From contig JALLOP010000060.1 of assembly GCA_027718005.1 (NCBI GenBank), positions 1 to 8,895 of the forward strand: DNA of 8,895 nucleotides. The letters run 5' to 3'. Position numbers and translations under genes: made by a program. The notes under the pieces were generated by a model. It saw only the letters and a list, made by a program, of their open reading frames with translations, did no database searches and was not told the origin of the DNA. This document shows, in pieces, positions 1 through 5,474 of the stretch (positions are counted from its first letter, which is position 1; each line of letters starts with the position of its first letter). The DNA is from Patescibacteria group bacterium AH-259-L07 (GTDB taxonomy: Bacteria > Patescibacteriota > Patescibacteriia > UBA2591 > UBA6264).

Positions 1-151
1 TCAGTACAATATAGCTGACCATGATAGCACCTCCAATATCTGGATCTATACTAACATGCCCAAAACCAAACAAATATACTGACGCAATAAATCCTACACA
101 GCCGACCAATGCCCCAATGACACAGAGTATAATCAACTTTATCTCTCTCAT
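1..151 (-). CDS. small membrane protein, C-terminus outside window
   Basis: An open frame runs from an ATG at 151 to the window edge (50 codons, no stop). The start is supported by AGGAGG about 8 nt upstream and by a well-placed promoter at 195-222. The N-terminus is MREIKLIILCVIGALVG, a short charged tip followed by a hydrophobic segment at about residues 5-30 that includes two cysteines. After a short polar turn (around SIDPD) a second hydrophobic stretch starts at about residue 40. This looks like an integral membrane protein with at least two helices, not a secreted one. It lies 96 bp downstream of glmS but has its own promoter, so it need not depend on glmS transcription. I do not recognise the family, and function cannot be inferred from 50 residues. 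Confidence 0.7.
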   Translation of the reverse strand, partial: MREIKLIILCVIGALVGCVGFIASVYLFGFGHVSIDPDIGGAIMVSYIVL

Positions 152-194
152 CTCTCTCCTCCTCTTTTGAATGTAAATGAAAAGAACACTTTTA

Positions 195-222
195 ATTATA
201 ACGCCATCTATATTTCTGTCAA
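195..222 (-). promoter_or_regulatory. promoter of the 1-151 membrane protein
   Basis: On the minus strand a perfect TTGACA (222-217) is followed by a 16-nt spacer and a perfect TATAAT (200-195). The ATG at 151 is about 44 nt downstream with a good ribosome binding site between. This sigma-70-type match is one of the strongest in the window. Confidence 0.85.
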
Positions 223-246
223 GAGCAAGAGCACAATTATAAAATT

Positions 247-3200
247 TTATTCCACGGTTACGCTTTTGGCCAAATTGCGTGGTTTGTCCACGTCGCAACC
301 GCGAAGAACAGCTATGTAATATGCTAAAAGTTGGAGTGGGATAACATTCAACAACGGTGTTAAGTATCCATTGGTCTTAGGAACATATATCACCTCAGTG
401 GCTAAATCTTTAATGCTTGTATTCCCTTCGGTAGCAATGGCAATAATATTGCCACTTCTGGCTTTAACCTCTTCAATATTAGAAACTACTTTTTGATAAA
501 TTACGTCCTCTGTATCAGTAGCAATTACTACCACGGGCATATTTTCATCAATTAAGGCGATGGGGCCATGTTTCATTTCAGCTGCTGGATATCCTTCTGC
601 ATGAATATATGAAATTTCTTTTAATTTTAATGCTCCCTCTAATGCGGTAGGGAAATTAAAGCCTCTGCCAAGATATAAAAAGTTATTAAACTTATAATAC
701 TTTTGTGCAAGATCTCTAATTTTTTCATTTTGATCTAAAATCTCTTGGATTTGAAATGGAATTTTTACCAATGCGGCAATACGAGATCGTACTTCTTTGG
801 ACGCTACTTTTCCTCTGCGCATCCCTAATAAAATTGCTAATTGAGACAAGACCGTCACTTGTGAGGTAAAAGCTTTTGTTGAAGCAACACCAATCTCGGG
901 TCCGGCATGCAAATACACTCCCGCATCAGTTTCGCGCGCAATAGATGAACCAACCACATTAACAATGCCAAATACCTTGGCTCCGCCTTTTTTAATTTTA
1001 TGCAATGACTCCAACGTATCTGCGGTTTCACCTGATTGAGAAATAACAAAATATGCTGTTCTTTTATCAATCGGTGTTGATTTGTATCGAAACTCAGATG
1101 CATATTCAGCTTCTGCCGGAATGCCAGCGACATGTTCAAATAAATATTCGCCAATTAAGCCAGCATGCCATGAGGTGCCGCATGCTAAAAATACTACACG
1201 ATCAATATTGGTTAATAAATCAAGCCAATCCTGTAAACCACCGAGTTGTATTCGATTTTCATCAACGAGGGCACGGCCACGAATGGCATTTTCAATGGTT
1301 TGGGGTTGCTCAAAAATCTCTTTTAACATAAAGTGGTCAAAGCCTGCTTTTTCAATTTGCTCGAGGTCCCACTTAATCTCTTGGGCTTGCTTCTTAACCT
1401 CTGCATTGTCAAGTGTGGTAATTTTCATACCATCTCGCGTTAACGTTGCTATCTCTCCGTCATCTAAATAAATCACTTTTTTAGTATGCTCAATAATAGC
1501 GGTAGGATCAGAGGCAAGGATATACTCTCCGTCTTTGACAATACCTACAGCTAAAGGAGATCCTTTGCGCGCGCCAATTAAGGTATTAGGTTCATGTTTT
1601 GAAATAATGCCCAGTCCATAAGTTCCCTCAACTAATGATAATGCTTTCTGCACTGCTTTTAATAAATCGCCATTATTATGCTCTTCTATTAAGTGCGCTA
1701 ATATTTCACTATCTGTCTCGCTTCTAAACGTATGTCCACGTTTACCCAGCCACTCCTTAAGCGTTACATAATTTTCAATAATACCGTTATGAACAAGAAA
1801 AATATTTTGTTTGCAATCCGGATGCGGATGCGCGTTTGCCTCGGTTGGCGGGCCGTGAGTGCTCCATCTACTATTCGACGATACTAAGCCATTAGCTATA
1901 AAGTTAGAATTGGGTGCTACCTCCAAATCATAAACCAATTTTGTGTCTGACTTAATCCTTTTAATGTTTAAAATCTTCTGAGGGTTAACACTATCCTCAA
2001 AGAATAAACATCTACGCTTTCCTCTTTGTAAAATAATGGTCTTAAGTTTTCTTGCCTTTTCTTTTGAAGAAAAACCTATATATTTAGAAAATCTCTTAAA
2101 TGAGAAAAGATTGTTCAAGGAAATGTGATAAACATCGCTCCAGTTAGCTTCTGGCCTTTTGATTTGTTGGAATGATGGAACAATCCCTAATCTTAAAAAT
2201 AATAATGGCAAAAGTCTGCCTATTGTTCTATCGGTTATTTTAAGCCCTAGTTGCTTTGATTGTTCTGCTACATATCCCTCAGCATCGTAAAGACCTCTTA
2301 AAAAGGCGGCTAATTCTTCTTTGGGCAACTGTCCGACTTCTTGTAAAAATTCTTGTTTTCTTAAAATAAAATTCTTTCTTAGCCACTTAGCTAAATAAAG
2401 ACTGTTAACTTCTAATAAATATGCTCTTGTATCCTTTAGGGGAACAACTCTGCCTTTTACATTAAAAACTTTTTCTATTAAATCTCTGTATAAAAACAAT
2501 AAATCTCGGTCCATATCCTTAAATCTAATAAACCTGGGTTGTACTGTGCCATCCCCAAATAAATAACCAATAATCTGCATTAAATCTTCTGAACTTTCTT
2601 CGGGTAGTGTTATAAATTTTCCATGAATCGTATTCACCGGCTCTATATCCTGGTCATTAACCTCCAAAGATAAAAAAGAGGCGAGTTTATCTAACTGATC
2701 TTCTCGAATATTACGATCATTATTAATAATATGGTCTAAATAAGAACTGGTAATTCCCGCCTCTTGAGCTACTCCCTGTTTAGTTAAAGCGTGGGAATTA
2801 ACTGTTTGGCTTATCACATTATTAAATTCTGAACTTATTGAAAAATACCTTTTTACAAAGATTGACTTAAACTTTAATTTTCTGCCCTTAATATCTATTG
2901 ATTGAGGAGCGATAAGCTTATCTTTTACAGTAATAGCTTTTGCTTTTTTCTTCACAACCTTTCCATTTGACCAAATAAACATATGATGCCCTCCTGTACA
3001 TTCTATAGATGAAAATGAAGTACGTAAACGATAAAAATATCTTGGTGATTCATGTTTTGCTATCTTTATTTTTGACGGCTCTAAAGTAAGTGTTTTTGTA
3101 TTTAATGATAAAACTTTATCTTGCTCCGTAAGCCGGGAAATCGGCTTTATTTTACCGTCGGCCAACTGTACAAAAGTATCAGGAGATAGACAATGGGCAG

Positions 3201-3408
3201 TCCCCAGATTTCCTTTTAATTCCATTTGGGATAGAACTTTTTCTTCCTCGTCTAATCTACCGGATTTTTTAAAGTAATCAATATCATTTTTCTCATTCAT
3301 TACAGCAAAACCAAAACTATCGTATCCTCTATAAAGGAGACGCTTAAGGCCGTTGATTAAAATTGGGGTTGCATTTTTTTTGCCAATGTAGGCAACAATT
3401 CCACACAT
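247..3408 (-). CDS. glmS: glucosamine-6-phosphate synthase (GlmS) interrupted by an intein
   Basis: GlmS converts fructose-6-phosphate and glutamine to glucosamine-6-phosphate, the entry step to UDP-GlcNAc for the cell wall; it is cytosolic. The 1053-residue precursor starts MCGIVAYIG, giving the N-terminal nucleophile Cys2 of the glutamine amidotransferase domain. The YRGYDS loop and HNGIIENY follow. Two SIS sugar-isomerase domains contain ACGTSWHAG, SQSGETADTLESL, ASTKAFTSQ and EGALKLKEISYIHAEGYPA. The C-terminus, PRNLAKSVTVE, is the hallmark GlmS tail with the isomerase lysine. Residues 73-512 are an intein; removing it leaves 613 residues, matching about 609 in E. coli. Without splicing, the glutamine-binding R-W...T-H-G segment is detached from the rest of the glutaminase site, so activity should require splicing. 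No Shine-Dalgarno precedes the ATG, and no glmS ribozyme-like leader was recognised. Confidence 0.97.
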   Translation of the reverse strand: MCGIVAYIGKKNATPILINGLKRLLYRGYDSFGFAVMNEKNDIDYFKKSGRLDEEEKVLSQMELKGNLGTAHCLSPDTFVQLADGKIKPISRLTEQDKVLSLNTKTLTLEPSKIKIAKHESPRYFYRLRTSFSSIECTGGHHMFIWSNGKVVKKKAKAITVKDKLIAPQSIDIKGRKLKFKSIFVKRYFSISSEFNNVISQTVNSHALTKQGVAQEAGITSSYLDHIINNDRNIREDQLDKLASFLSLEVNDQDIEPVNTIHGKFITLPEESSEDLMQIIGYLFGDGTVQPRFIRFKDMDRDLLFLYRDLIEKVFNVKGRVVPLKDTRAYLLEVNSLYLAKWLRKNFILRKQEFLQEVGQLPKEELAAFLRGLYDAEGYVAEQSKQLGLKITDRTIGRLLPLLFLRLGIVPSFQQIKRPEANWSDVYHISLNNLFSFKRFSKYIGFSSKEKARKLKTIILQRGKRRCLFFEDSVNPQKILNIKRIKSDTKLVYDLEVAPNSNFIANGLVSSNSRWSTHGPPTEANAHPHPDCKQNIFLVHNGIIENYVTLKEWLGKRGHTFRSETDSEILAHLIEEHNNGDLLKAVQKALSLVEGTYGLGIISKHEPNTLIGARKGSPLAVGIVKDGEYILASDPTAIIEHTKKVIYLDDGEIATLTRDGMKITTLDNAEVKKQAQEIKWDLEQIEKAGFDHFMLKEIFEQPQTIENAIRGRALVDENRIQLGGLQDWLDLLTNIDRVVFLACGTSWHAGLIGEYLFEHVAGIPAEAEYASEFRYKSTPIDKRTAYFVISQSGETADTLESLHKIKKGGAKVFGIVNVVGSSIARETDAGVYLHAGPEIGVASTKAFTSQVTVLSQLAILLGMRRGKVASKEVRSRIAALVKIPFQIQEILDQNEKIRDLAQKYYKFNNFLYLGRGFNFPTALEGALKLKEISYIHAEGYPAAEMKHGPIALIDENMPVVVIATDTEDVIYQKVVSNIEEVKARSGNIIAIATEGNTSIKDLATEVIYVPKTNGYLTPLLNVIPLQLLAYYIAVLRGCDVDKPRNLAKSVTVE
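1873..3192 (-). other. intein with LAGLIDADG endonuclease and HTH in GlmS
   Basis: This is an in-frame 440-residue insertion between GTAH and SRWSTHGPP, exactly where other GlmS proteins read straight through. The splicing residues are Cys73 at the N-terminus (block A, CLSPDTFVQLADG), T138-x-x-H141 (block B, IECTGGHHMFI), and a C-terminal block around VYDLEVAPNSNFIANG ending in Asn512, with Ser513 as the +1 extein nucleophile. The penultimate residue is Ser511, not the usual His. A two-motif LAGLIDADG endonuclease is present: IIGYLFGDG (acid Asp286) and LRGLYDAEG (acid Glu377). Both acids are intact, so the homing enzyme may be active. Residues about 205-250 (ALTKQGVAQEAGITSSYLDH) resemble an XRE-type helix-turn-helix, possibly for target DNA binding. 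Host-like base composition suggests long residence. Confidence 0.95.
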
Positions 3409-3440
3409 GCGAGTAAAATTAACTTGTTAATTTTTCGAGC

Positions 3441-3542
3441 ACCCAGCCCTCTATGCTCATCACTACACTAAAAAGATTATAATAATTTAGAGCTGAATTA
3501 CACATGATTATTAATCATAGTCATGTGCTTAGAGGGCTGGGT
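3441..3542. repeat. long inverted repeat between prfB and glmS
   Basis: The 12-base arms at 3441-3452 (ACCCAGCCCTCT) and 3531-3542 are perfectly complementary and enclose 78 bases. Inside the loop, 3501-3507 and 3521-3527 (CACATGA/TCATGTG) form a second hairpin. Two more palindromes flank the element: a 9-bp stem at 3415-3434 (AAAATTAAC/GTTAATTTT), just upstream of the glmS ATG, and a stem-loop at 3542-3570 (CAGCG/CGCTG core inside TAATG/CATTA) that includes the prfB stop. None has a good T tract on the minus strand, so this is not a classical terminator. It could be an mRNA-processing structure or a small palindromic repeat. Confidence 0.7.
3476..3504 (-). promoter_or_regulatory. possible glmS promoter
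   Basis: A perfect TATAAT on the minus strand (3481-3476) lies in the prfB-glmS gap about 70 nt upstream of the glmS ATG. No good -35 element is found 16-18 nt upstream (the best is TGTGTA), so the call is weak. Transcription from here would start inside the loop of the large inverted repeat and keep only one of its arms. Confidence 0.3.
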
Positions 3543-3567
3543 AATGTCAGCGCTTACGCTGCTTCCA

Positions 3568-4663
3568 TTACTTTTTAAATTTAAGATACGACTCTATTAT
3601 TTCGTCGAGGTCTCCATCAAGAATGGATTGGACCTCGTTGGTTTCATACTTGGTTCTCAGGTCTTTAACCATTTTATAGGGATGGAGTACATAGGAACGA
3701 ATCTGGTTCCCCCATGATGCAGATTTAAATTCACCGCGCAACCTGTCTTTTTCTTCCTCTTTTTCTGCAGAATAAAAATGATACAATTTAGTTTTTAAAA
3801 TACGCATTGCCTGTTCTTTATTTTGATGTTGAGATCTTTCAGATTGACATACTGCGGTAAGCTTTGTTGGCAAATGCATAATACGTACTGCTGACTCAGT
3901 TTTTTGCATATGCTGACCACCAGGACCAGATGATAAAAACGTATCAATACGCAAATCATCAGGATTAATTTCTACTTCTACATCTTCAATTTCTGGCAAA
4001 ACCTCAACTAAGGCAAATGAGGTATGGCGCATACGCTCTGCATCAAAGGGTGAAATACGCACCAAGCGATGTACTCCTGCTTCTGATTTTAAAAGTCCAT
4101 ATGCAAATTCGCCTTCTATTGCAAGAGTGGTACTTTTAATGCCTGCCTCAGACCCTTTTGATTCATCAATAATATGAGCGCTCCACCCTTTCTTTTCAGC
4201 ATAGCGTTGATACATGCGCACAAGCATCGCAGTCCAGTCCTGGGCATCAACACCACCAGCGCCAGCAAAAATAGACAGGTAGGCATTTTTTCTGTCGTGC
4301 TTTCCGCGCAAAAAAGTCAATTTCTCAAAATCATTGAGCTGTATTTCAATGTTATTAAATTGTGTTTCAATCTCCTCTCGCAAATTAACCTCTTTATCAA
4401 CTTTATCTAATTCGGCTATCTCGAGCAGGTCAGTAATTGATTTCTCCATGGTCTCCCATTTCTTCACCTCATCGTTTAAGTGGGCGAGTTTGCGAGATTT
4501 TTTTTCAGCTTGTTCTTTATCTTGCCAAAAATCAGGCTCAGCCATTTCATACTCTAATTCTTTGATTTTTGTCTTTTTTGTATCAATGTCAAAGATAGTC
4601 TCCGACGTGTCGGAGCCTCACTTTAAAATCCTGTAACTCTGAAATGAGTTCTGTCATGTCCAT
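3568..4663 (-). CDS. prfB: peptide chain release factor 2 (RF2), programmed +1 frameshift
   Basis: RF2 recognises UGA and UAA in the ribosomal A site and triggers peptide release. The gene reads in two frames. Codons 1-24 run from the ATG at 4663 to CTT (4594-4592), followed by in-frame TGA (4591-4589). A +1 shift skipping one T continues as DIDTKKTKIKELEYEMAEPD to the stop at 3568, giving 364 residues against 365 in E. coli. The SPF codon-recognition motif (about 204-206, in HRLVRISPFD) and the catalytic GGQ (about 248-250, in SGPGGQHMQKTESAV) are present, along with the RF2-typical SQIRSYVLHPYK-like ending (here NQIRSYVLHPYK). An ATG at 4545 opens the +1 frame but would lack the conserved N-terminal helix. 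No Shine-Dalgarno precedes 4663; the -10 element lies only 6 nt away, suggesting a leaderless mRNA. A second in-frame ATG is at 4657. Confidence 0.97.
4588..4615 (-). promoter_or_regulatory. prfB frameshift site with upstream hairpin
   Basis: CTT-TGA-C (4594-4588) is the classical RF2 autoregulatory slip site: scarce RF2 makes ribosomes pause at UGA and shift +1. Just upstream, 4615-4600 reads CTCCGACACGTCGGAG, a hairpin with 6-7 paired bases and a tiny loop. Its 3' arm contains GGAG, a Shine-Dalgarno-like sequence 5 nt before CTT. In E. coli the stimulator is an unpaired AGGGGG 3 nt before CTT. Here the stimulator is weaker and embedded in a stem. Confidence 0.9.
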
Positions 4664-4669
4664 GGTATA

Positions 4670-4697
4670 AAGATAACACTATATTTGATTTTGGCAA
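4670..4697 (-). promoter_or_regulatory. prfB promoter, probably leaderless
   Basis: On the minus strand TTGCCA (4697-4692), a 16-nt spacer and TATCTT (4675-4670) precede the ATG by only 6 nt, so the predicted transcript begins at or next to the start codon. The duplicated prfB fragment upstream has the same arrangement, which supports the call. Confidence 0.6.
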
Positions 4698-4718
4698 GCC
4701 CTATTAAAGAAACAATAA

Positions 4719-4738
4719 AGGCCTGACATAGCAGGCCT
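4719..4738 (-). terminator. intrinsic terminator upstream of prfB
   Basis: On the minus strand AGGCCTG and CAGGCCT form a 7-bp stem with a 6-nt loop, followed by TTATTGTTTCTTT. It ends the short unit starting near 4780 and insulates prfB from the RNA array. The equivalent hairpin at 5206-5226 stands in the same place before the prfB mini-copy. Confidence 0.75.
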
Positions 4739-4778
4739 GGCTTTAACGGCGAAATAAAAACCTTATTTTTCCCTCCAA

Positions 4779-4801
4779 TTCTGTTATAACACTCACTTAT
4801 A
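4779..4801 (-). promoter_or_regulatory. degenerate promoter copy, no ORF behind it
   Basis: This 23-nt block matches 5711-5733, the promoter of the 66-codon gene, with one mismatch. It retains an extended -10 (TGT-TATAAC). The -35 match has moved to an 11-nt spacing, as if 5 nt were deleted. Downstream are TTGGAGG at about 4772-4778 and then only seven sense codons in any frame with an ATA start before a stop, followed by the 4719-4738 terminator. It looks like a decayed sister of the 5475-5742 unit that lost its coding sequence. Confidence 0.5.
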
Positions 4802-4827
4802 TCAACATAATAATAATAATAAGGGTA

Positions 4828-4922
4828 ATAAAATAATAAGAAGGGCCCGCCTTAGCGGACCCAATACTACGTTTGCAATGCCTTGCAACCGGGAAGGACA
4901 GCCTCCCAACAGTAGTAGTTAA
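4828..4922 (-). ncRNA. structured small RNA (copy 1 of homologous pair)
   Basis: This RNA is predicted from a promoter at 4928-4955 and a terminator at 4843-4862. In transcript order: TACTAC near the 5' end can pair with GTAGTA at about 4865-4870. That pairing encloses hairpin 1 (4907-4891, GGGAGG/CCTTCCC with a one-base bulge) and hairpin 2 (4888-4873, TTGCAA/TTGCAA with loop GGCA). Terminator hairpin and T-rich tail follow. There is no ATG, so it is probably non-coding. It is homologous to 5743-5853, with the block CGGTTGCAAGGCAT and the CGTAGTA...GGTCCG segment conserved. I recognise no known riboswitch or RNA family. Confidence 0.65.
4843..4862 (-). terminator. terminator of small RNA copy 1
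   Basis: On the minus strand GGGTCCGC and GCGGGCCC form an 8-bp stem (one G-T pair) around loop TAAG, followed by TTCTTATTATTTTATT. A run of TTA triplets (about 4809-4822) lies just beyond. Confidence 0.8.
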
Positions 4923-4927
4923 TATAG

Positions 4928-4973
4928 ATTATAACATATGTATTAAAAAAGTCAACACGCTTACTGTGGATAA
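4928..4973 (-). promoter_or_regulatory. promoter with upstream TTATCCACA box (copy 1)
   Basis: On the minus strand TTATCCACA (4973-4965) is followed 9 nt later by TTGACT (4955-4950), a 16-nt spacer, and TATAAT (4933-4928) with TG at the extended -10. The spacer TTTTTAATACATATG is shared with the next promoter at 5272-5317. TTATCCACA matches the DnaA-box consensus, but its fixed distance from the -35 suggests an activator or repressor site. Confidence 0.8.
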
Positions 4974-5000
4974 CTTTTTATCCCCTAATCGACTCCAAAA

Positions 5001-5016
5001 GAGCCCTCACGGGCTC
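5001..5016 (-). terminator. terminator of the prfB mini-copy unit
   Basis: GAGCCC and GGGCTC form a 6-bp GC-rich stem around GTGA, followed on the minus strand by TTTTGG and preceded by AAAAG, so the stem can extend. It also has a T-rich side on the plus strand and could act in both directions. It begins 20 nt after the stop of the shifted frame of the mini-copy. Confidence 0.75.
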
Positions 5017-5035
5017 CTTTTGTTTATTGTCTATA

Positions 5036-5150
5036 TCATCCAGTGCTTTTTCTTTTTGTCTTTTTGGTATCAATGTCAAAGATAGTCTCCGACGTGTCGG
5101 AGCCTCGTTTTAAAATCTTTTAATTCAGATACCAATTCTTGCATATCCAT
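5036..5150 (-). pseudogene. miniature second copy of the prfB 5' end with frameshift site
   Basis: The ATG at 5150 opens 24 codons (MDMQELVSELKDFKTRLRHV, then GDYL) ending at TGA (5078-5076) in CTT-TGA-C, exactly as in prfB. A +1 shift adds DIDTKKTKRKSTG and ends at another TGA (5038-5036), giving 37 residues. The rest of RF2 is absent. Alignment to prfB is gap-free at an offset of 487: 13 of 44 bases differ at the 5' side, but only 1 of 54 across the hairpin and slip site (5053-5106 against 4566-4619). Four of the eight changed codons are synonymous. It has its own promoter (5158-5185) and terminator (5001-5016). It may be a fragmentary duplication, or a short RF2-responsive leader gene. No protein release function is possible, since the SPF and GGQ domains are missing. 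Confidence 0.85.
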
Positions 5151-5157
5151 AGTAATA

Positions 5158-5185
5158 ACTATATCATCTTTTATAATTCTATCAA
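5158..5185 (-). promoter_or_regulatory. promoter of the prfB mini-copy, leaderless
   Basis: On the minus strand TTGATA (5185-5180), a 16-nt spacer and TATAGT (5163-5158) lie 7 nt before the ATG at 5150. The geometry matches the prfB promoter, although the sequences have diverged. Confidence 0.7.
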
Positions 5186-5195
5186 GGGTTACAAT

Positions 5196-5265
5196 AAAAC
5201 AATACAGGACCGTGTTAAACGGTCCTAGTACTAGTGGATCTGTAATAGGGTTCCTCCAAGGAACT
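5196..5265 (-). ncRNA. short hairpin RNA, sister of 5318-5380
   Basis: A transcript of about 70 nt is predicted between the promoter at 5272-5317 and the terminator at 5206-5226. It starts almost directly with a small hairpin (5264-5250, GTTCCTTGGAGGAAC) that presents a Shine-Dalgarno-like GGAGG. A short linker and the terminator stem follow. No ATG-started reading frame follows the GGAGG. The promoter and hairpin closely match the unit at 5318-5433. It ends just upstream of the prfB mini-copy promoter. Confidence 0.6.
5206..5226 (-). terminator. terminator of short hairpin RNA
   Basis: On the minus strand AGGACCG and CGGTCCT form a 7-bp perfect stem with loop TTTAACA, followed by GTATTGTTTTATTG. 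Confidence 0.75.
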
Positions 5266-5271
5266 ATTATA

Positions 5272-5317
5272 AATATAGCATATGTATTAAAAAAGTCAAG
5301 AGCTTTGCTGTGGATAA
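5272..5317 (-). promoter_or_regulatory. promoter with upstream TTATCCACA box (copy 2)
   Basis: TTATCCACA (5317-5309), 9 nt, TTGACT (5299-5294), 16 nt, TATATT (5277-5272) on the minus strand. The spacer is nearly identical to copy 1, and TATATTTATAATAG downstream is shared with copy 3. The box begins right after the T tract of the preceding terminator (5325-5345). Confidence 0.8.
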
Positions 5318-5380
5318 CTAATAAAGGGCCGTGCTGAGCGGCCCTGTATTTAATCCCTCAATAACGTCCTCCAAAGGACT
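5318..5380 (-). ncRNA. short hairpin RNA, sister of 5196-5265
   Basis: A transcript of about 60 nt starts with hairpin 5379-5366 (GTCCTTTGGAGGAC, 5-bp stem, loop TTGG) and ends in the terminator at 5325-5345. The GGAGG is followed 6 nt later by TTG-AGG-GAT-TAA, a possible three-codon frame, which is probably chance. The promoter and hairpin are duplicated in 5196-5317, while the linker and terminator differ. I do not recognise it as a known RNA. Confidence 0.6.
5325..5345 (-). terminator. terminator of second short hairpin RNA
   Basis: On the minus strand AGGGCCG and CGGCCCT form a 7-bp stem with loop CTCAGCA, followed by TTATTAG, which runs directly into the next TTATCCACA box. Confidence 0.75.
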
Positions 5381-5386
5381 ATTATA

Positions 5387-5433
5387 AATATAGCATATCA
5401 ATCAAAAAAGTCAATAGCGATAACTGTGGATAA
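5387..5433 (-). promoter_or_regulatory. promoter with upstream TTATCCACA box (copy 3)
   Basis: TTATCCACA (5433-5425), 10 nt, TTGACT (5414-5409), 16 nt, TATATT (5392-5387) on the minus strand. The box begins 6 nt after the terminator stem of the 66-codon gene. It is the most upstream member of the three tandem minus-strand copies. Confidence 0.8.
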
Positions 5434-5439
5434 CTAAAA

Positions 5440-5458
5440 GCCTGCCGCTTTGGCAGAC
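5440..5458 (-). terminator. terminator of the 66-codon gene
   Basis: On the minus strand GTCTGCC and GGCAGGC pair over 7 bp (one T-G pair) around AAAGC, followed by TTTTAG. It begins 16 nt after the stop codon of the 5475-5675 gene. Confidence 0.8.
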
Positions 5459-5474
5459 CTTAGACAATAAGAGA

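Noticed and set aside
3409..3567. glmS self-cleaving ribozyme or known riboswitch in the glmS leader
   Set aside because: The gap has only simple inverted repeats, and I could not find the conserved ribozyme core or a known aptamer motif.
3523..3717. 64-codon plus-strand open frame
   Set aside because: It overlaps the prfB 3' end and the inverted repeat; no supporting signals.
4589..4591. In-frame TGA in prfB as a mutation or as UGA recoding
   Set aside because: CTT-TGA-C at codon 25 is the canonical RF2 frameshift site, and the shifted frame gives a full-length RF2. An organism that had reassigned UGA would not be expected to keep RF2 with this checkpoint.
4873..5085. 70-codon plus-strand open frame across the array
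   Set aside because: It runs antisense through the small RNA, a terminator and the prfB mini-copy, and lacks a ribosome binding site.
4965..5433. Cluster of DnaA boxes as a replication origin
   Set aside because: The three boxes are each tied to a promoter at the same distance, are 100-350 bp apart, and a fourth lies alone at 6821. There is no dnaA, dnaN or other origin-linked gene in the window. Regulatory sites are the simpler reading.
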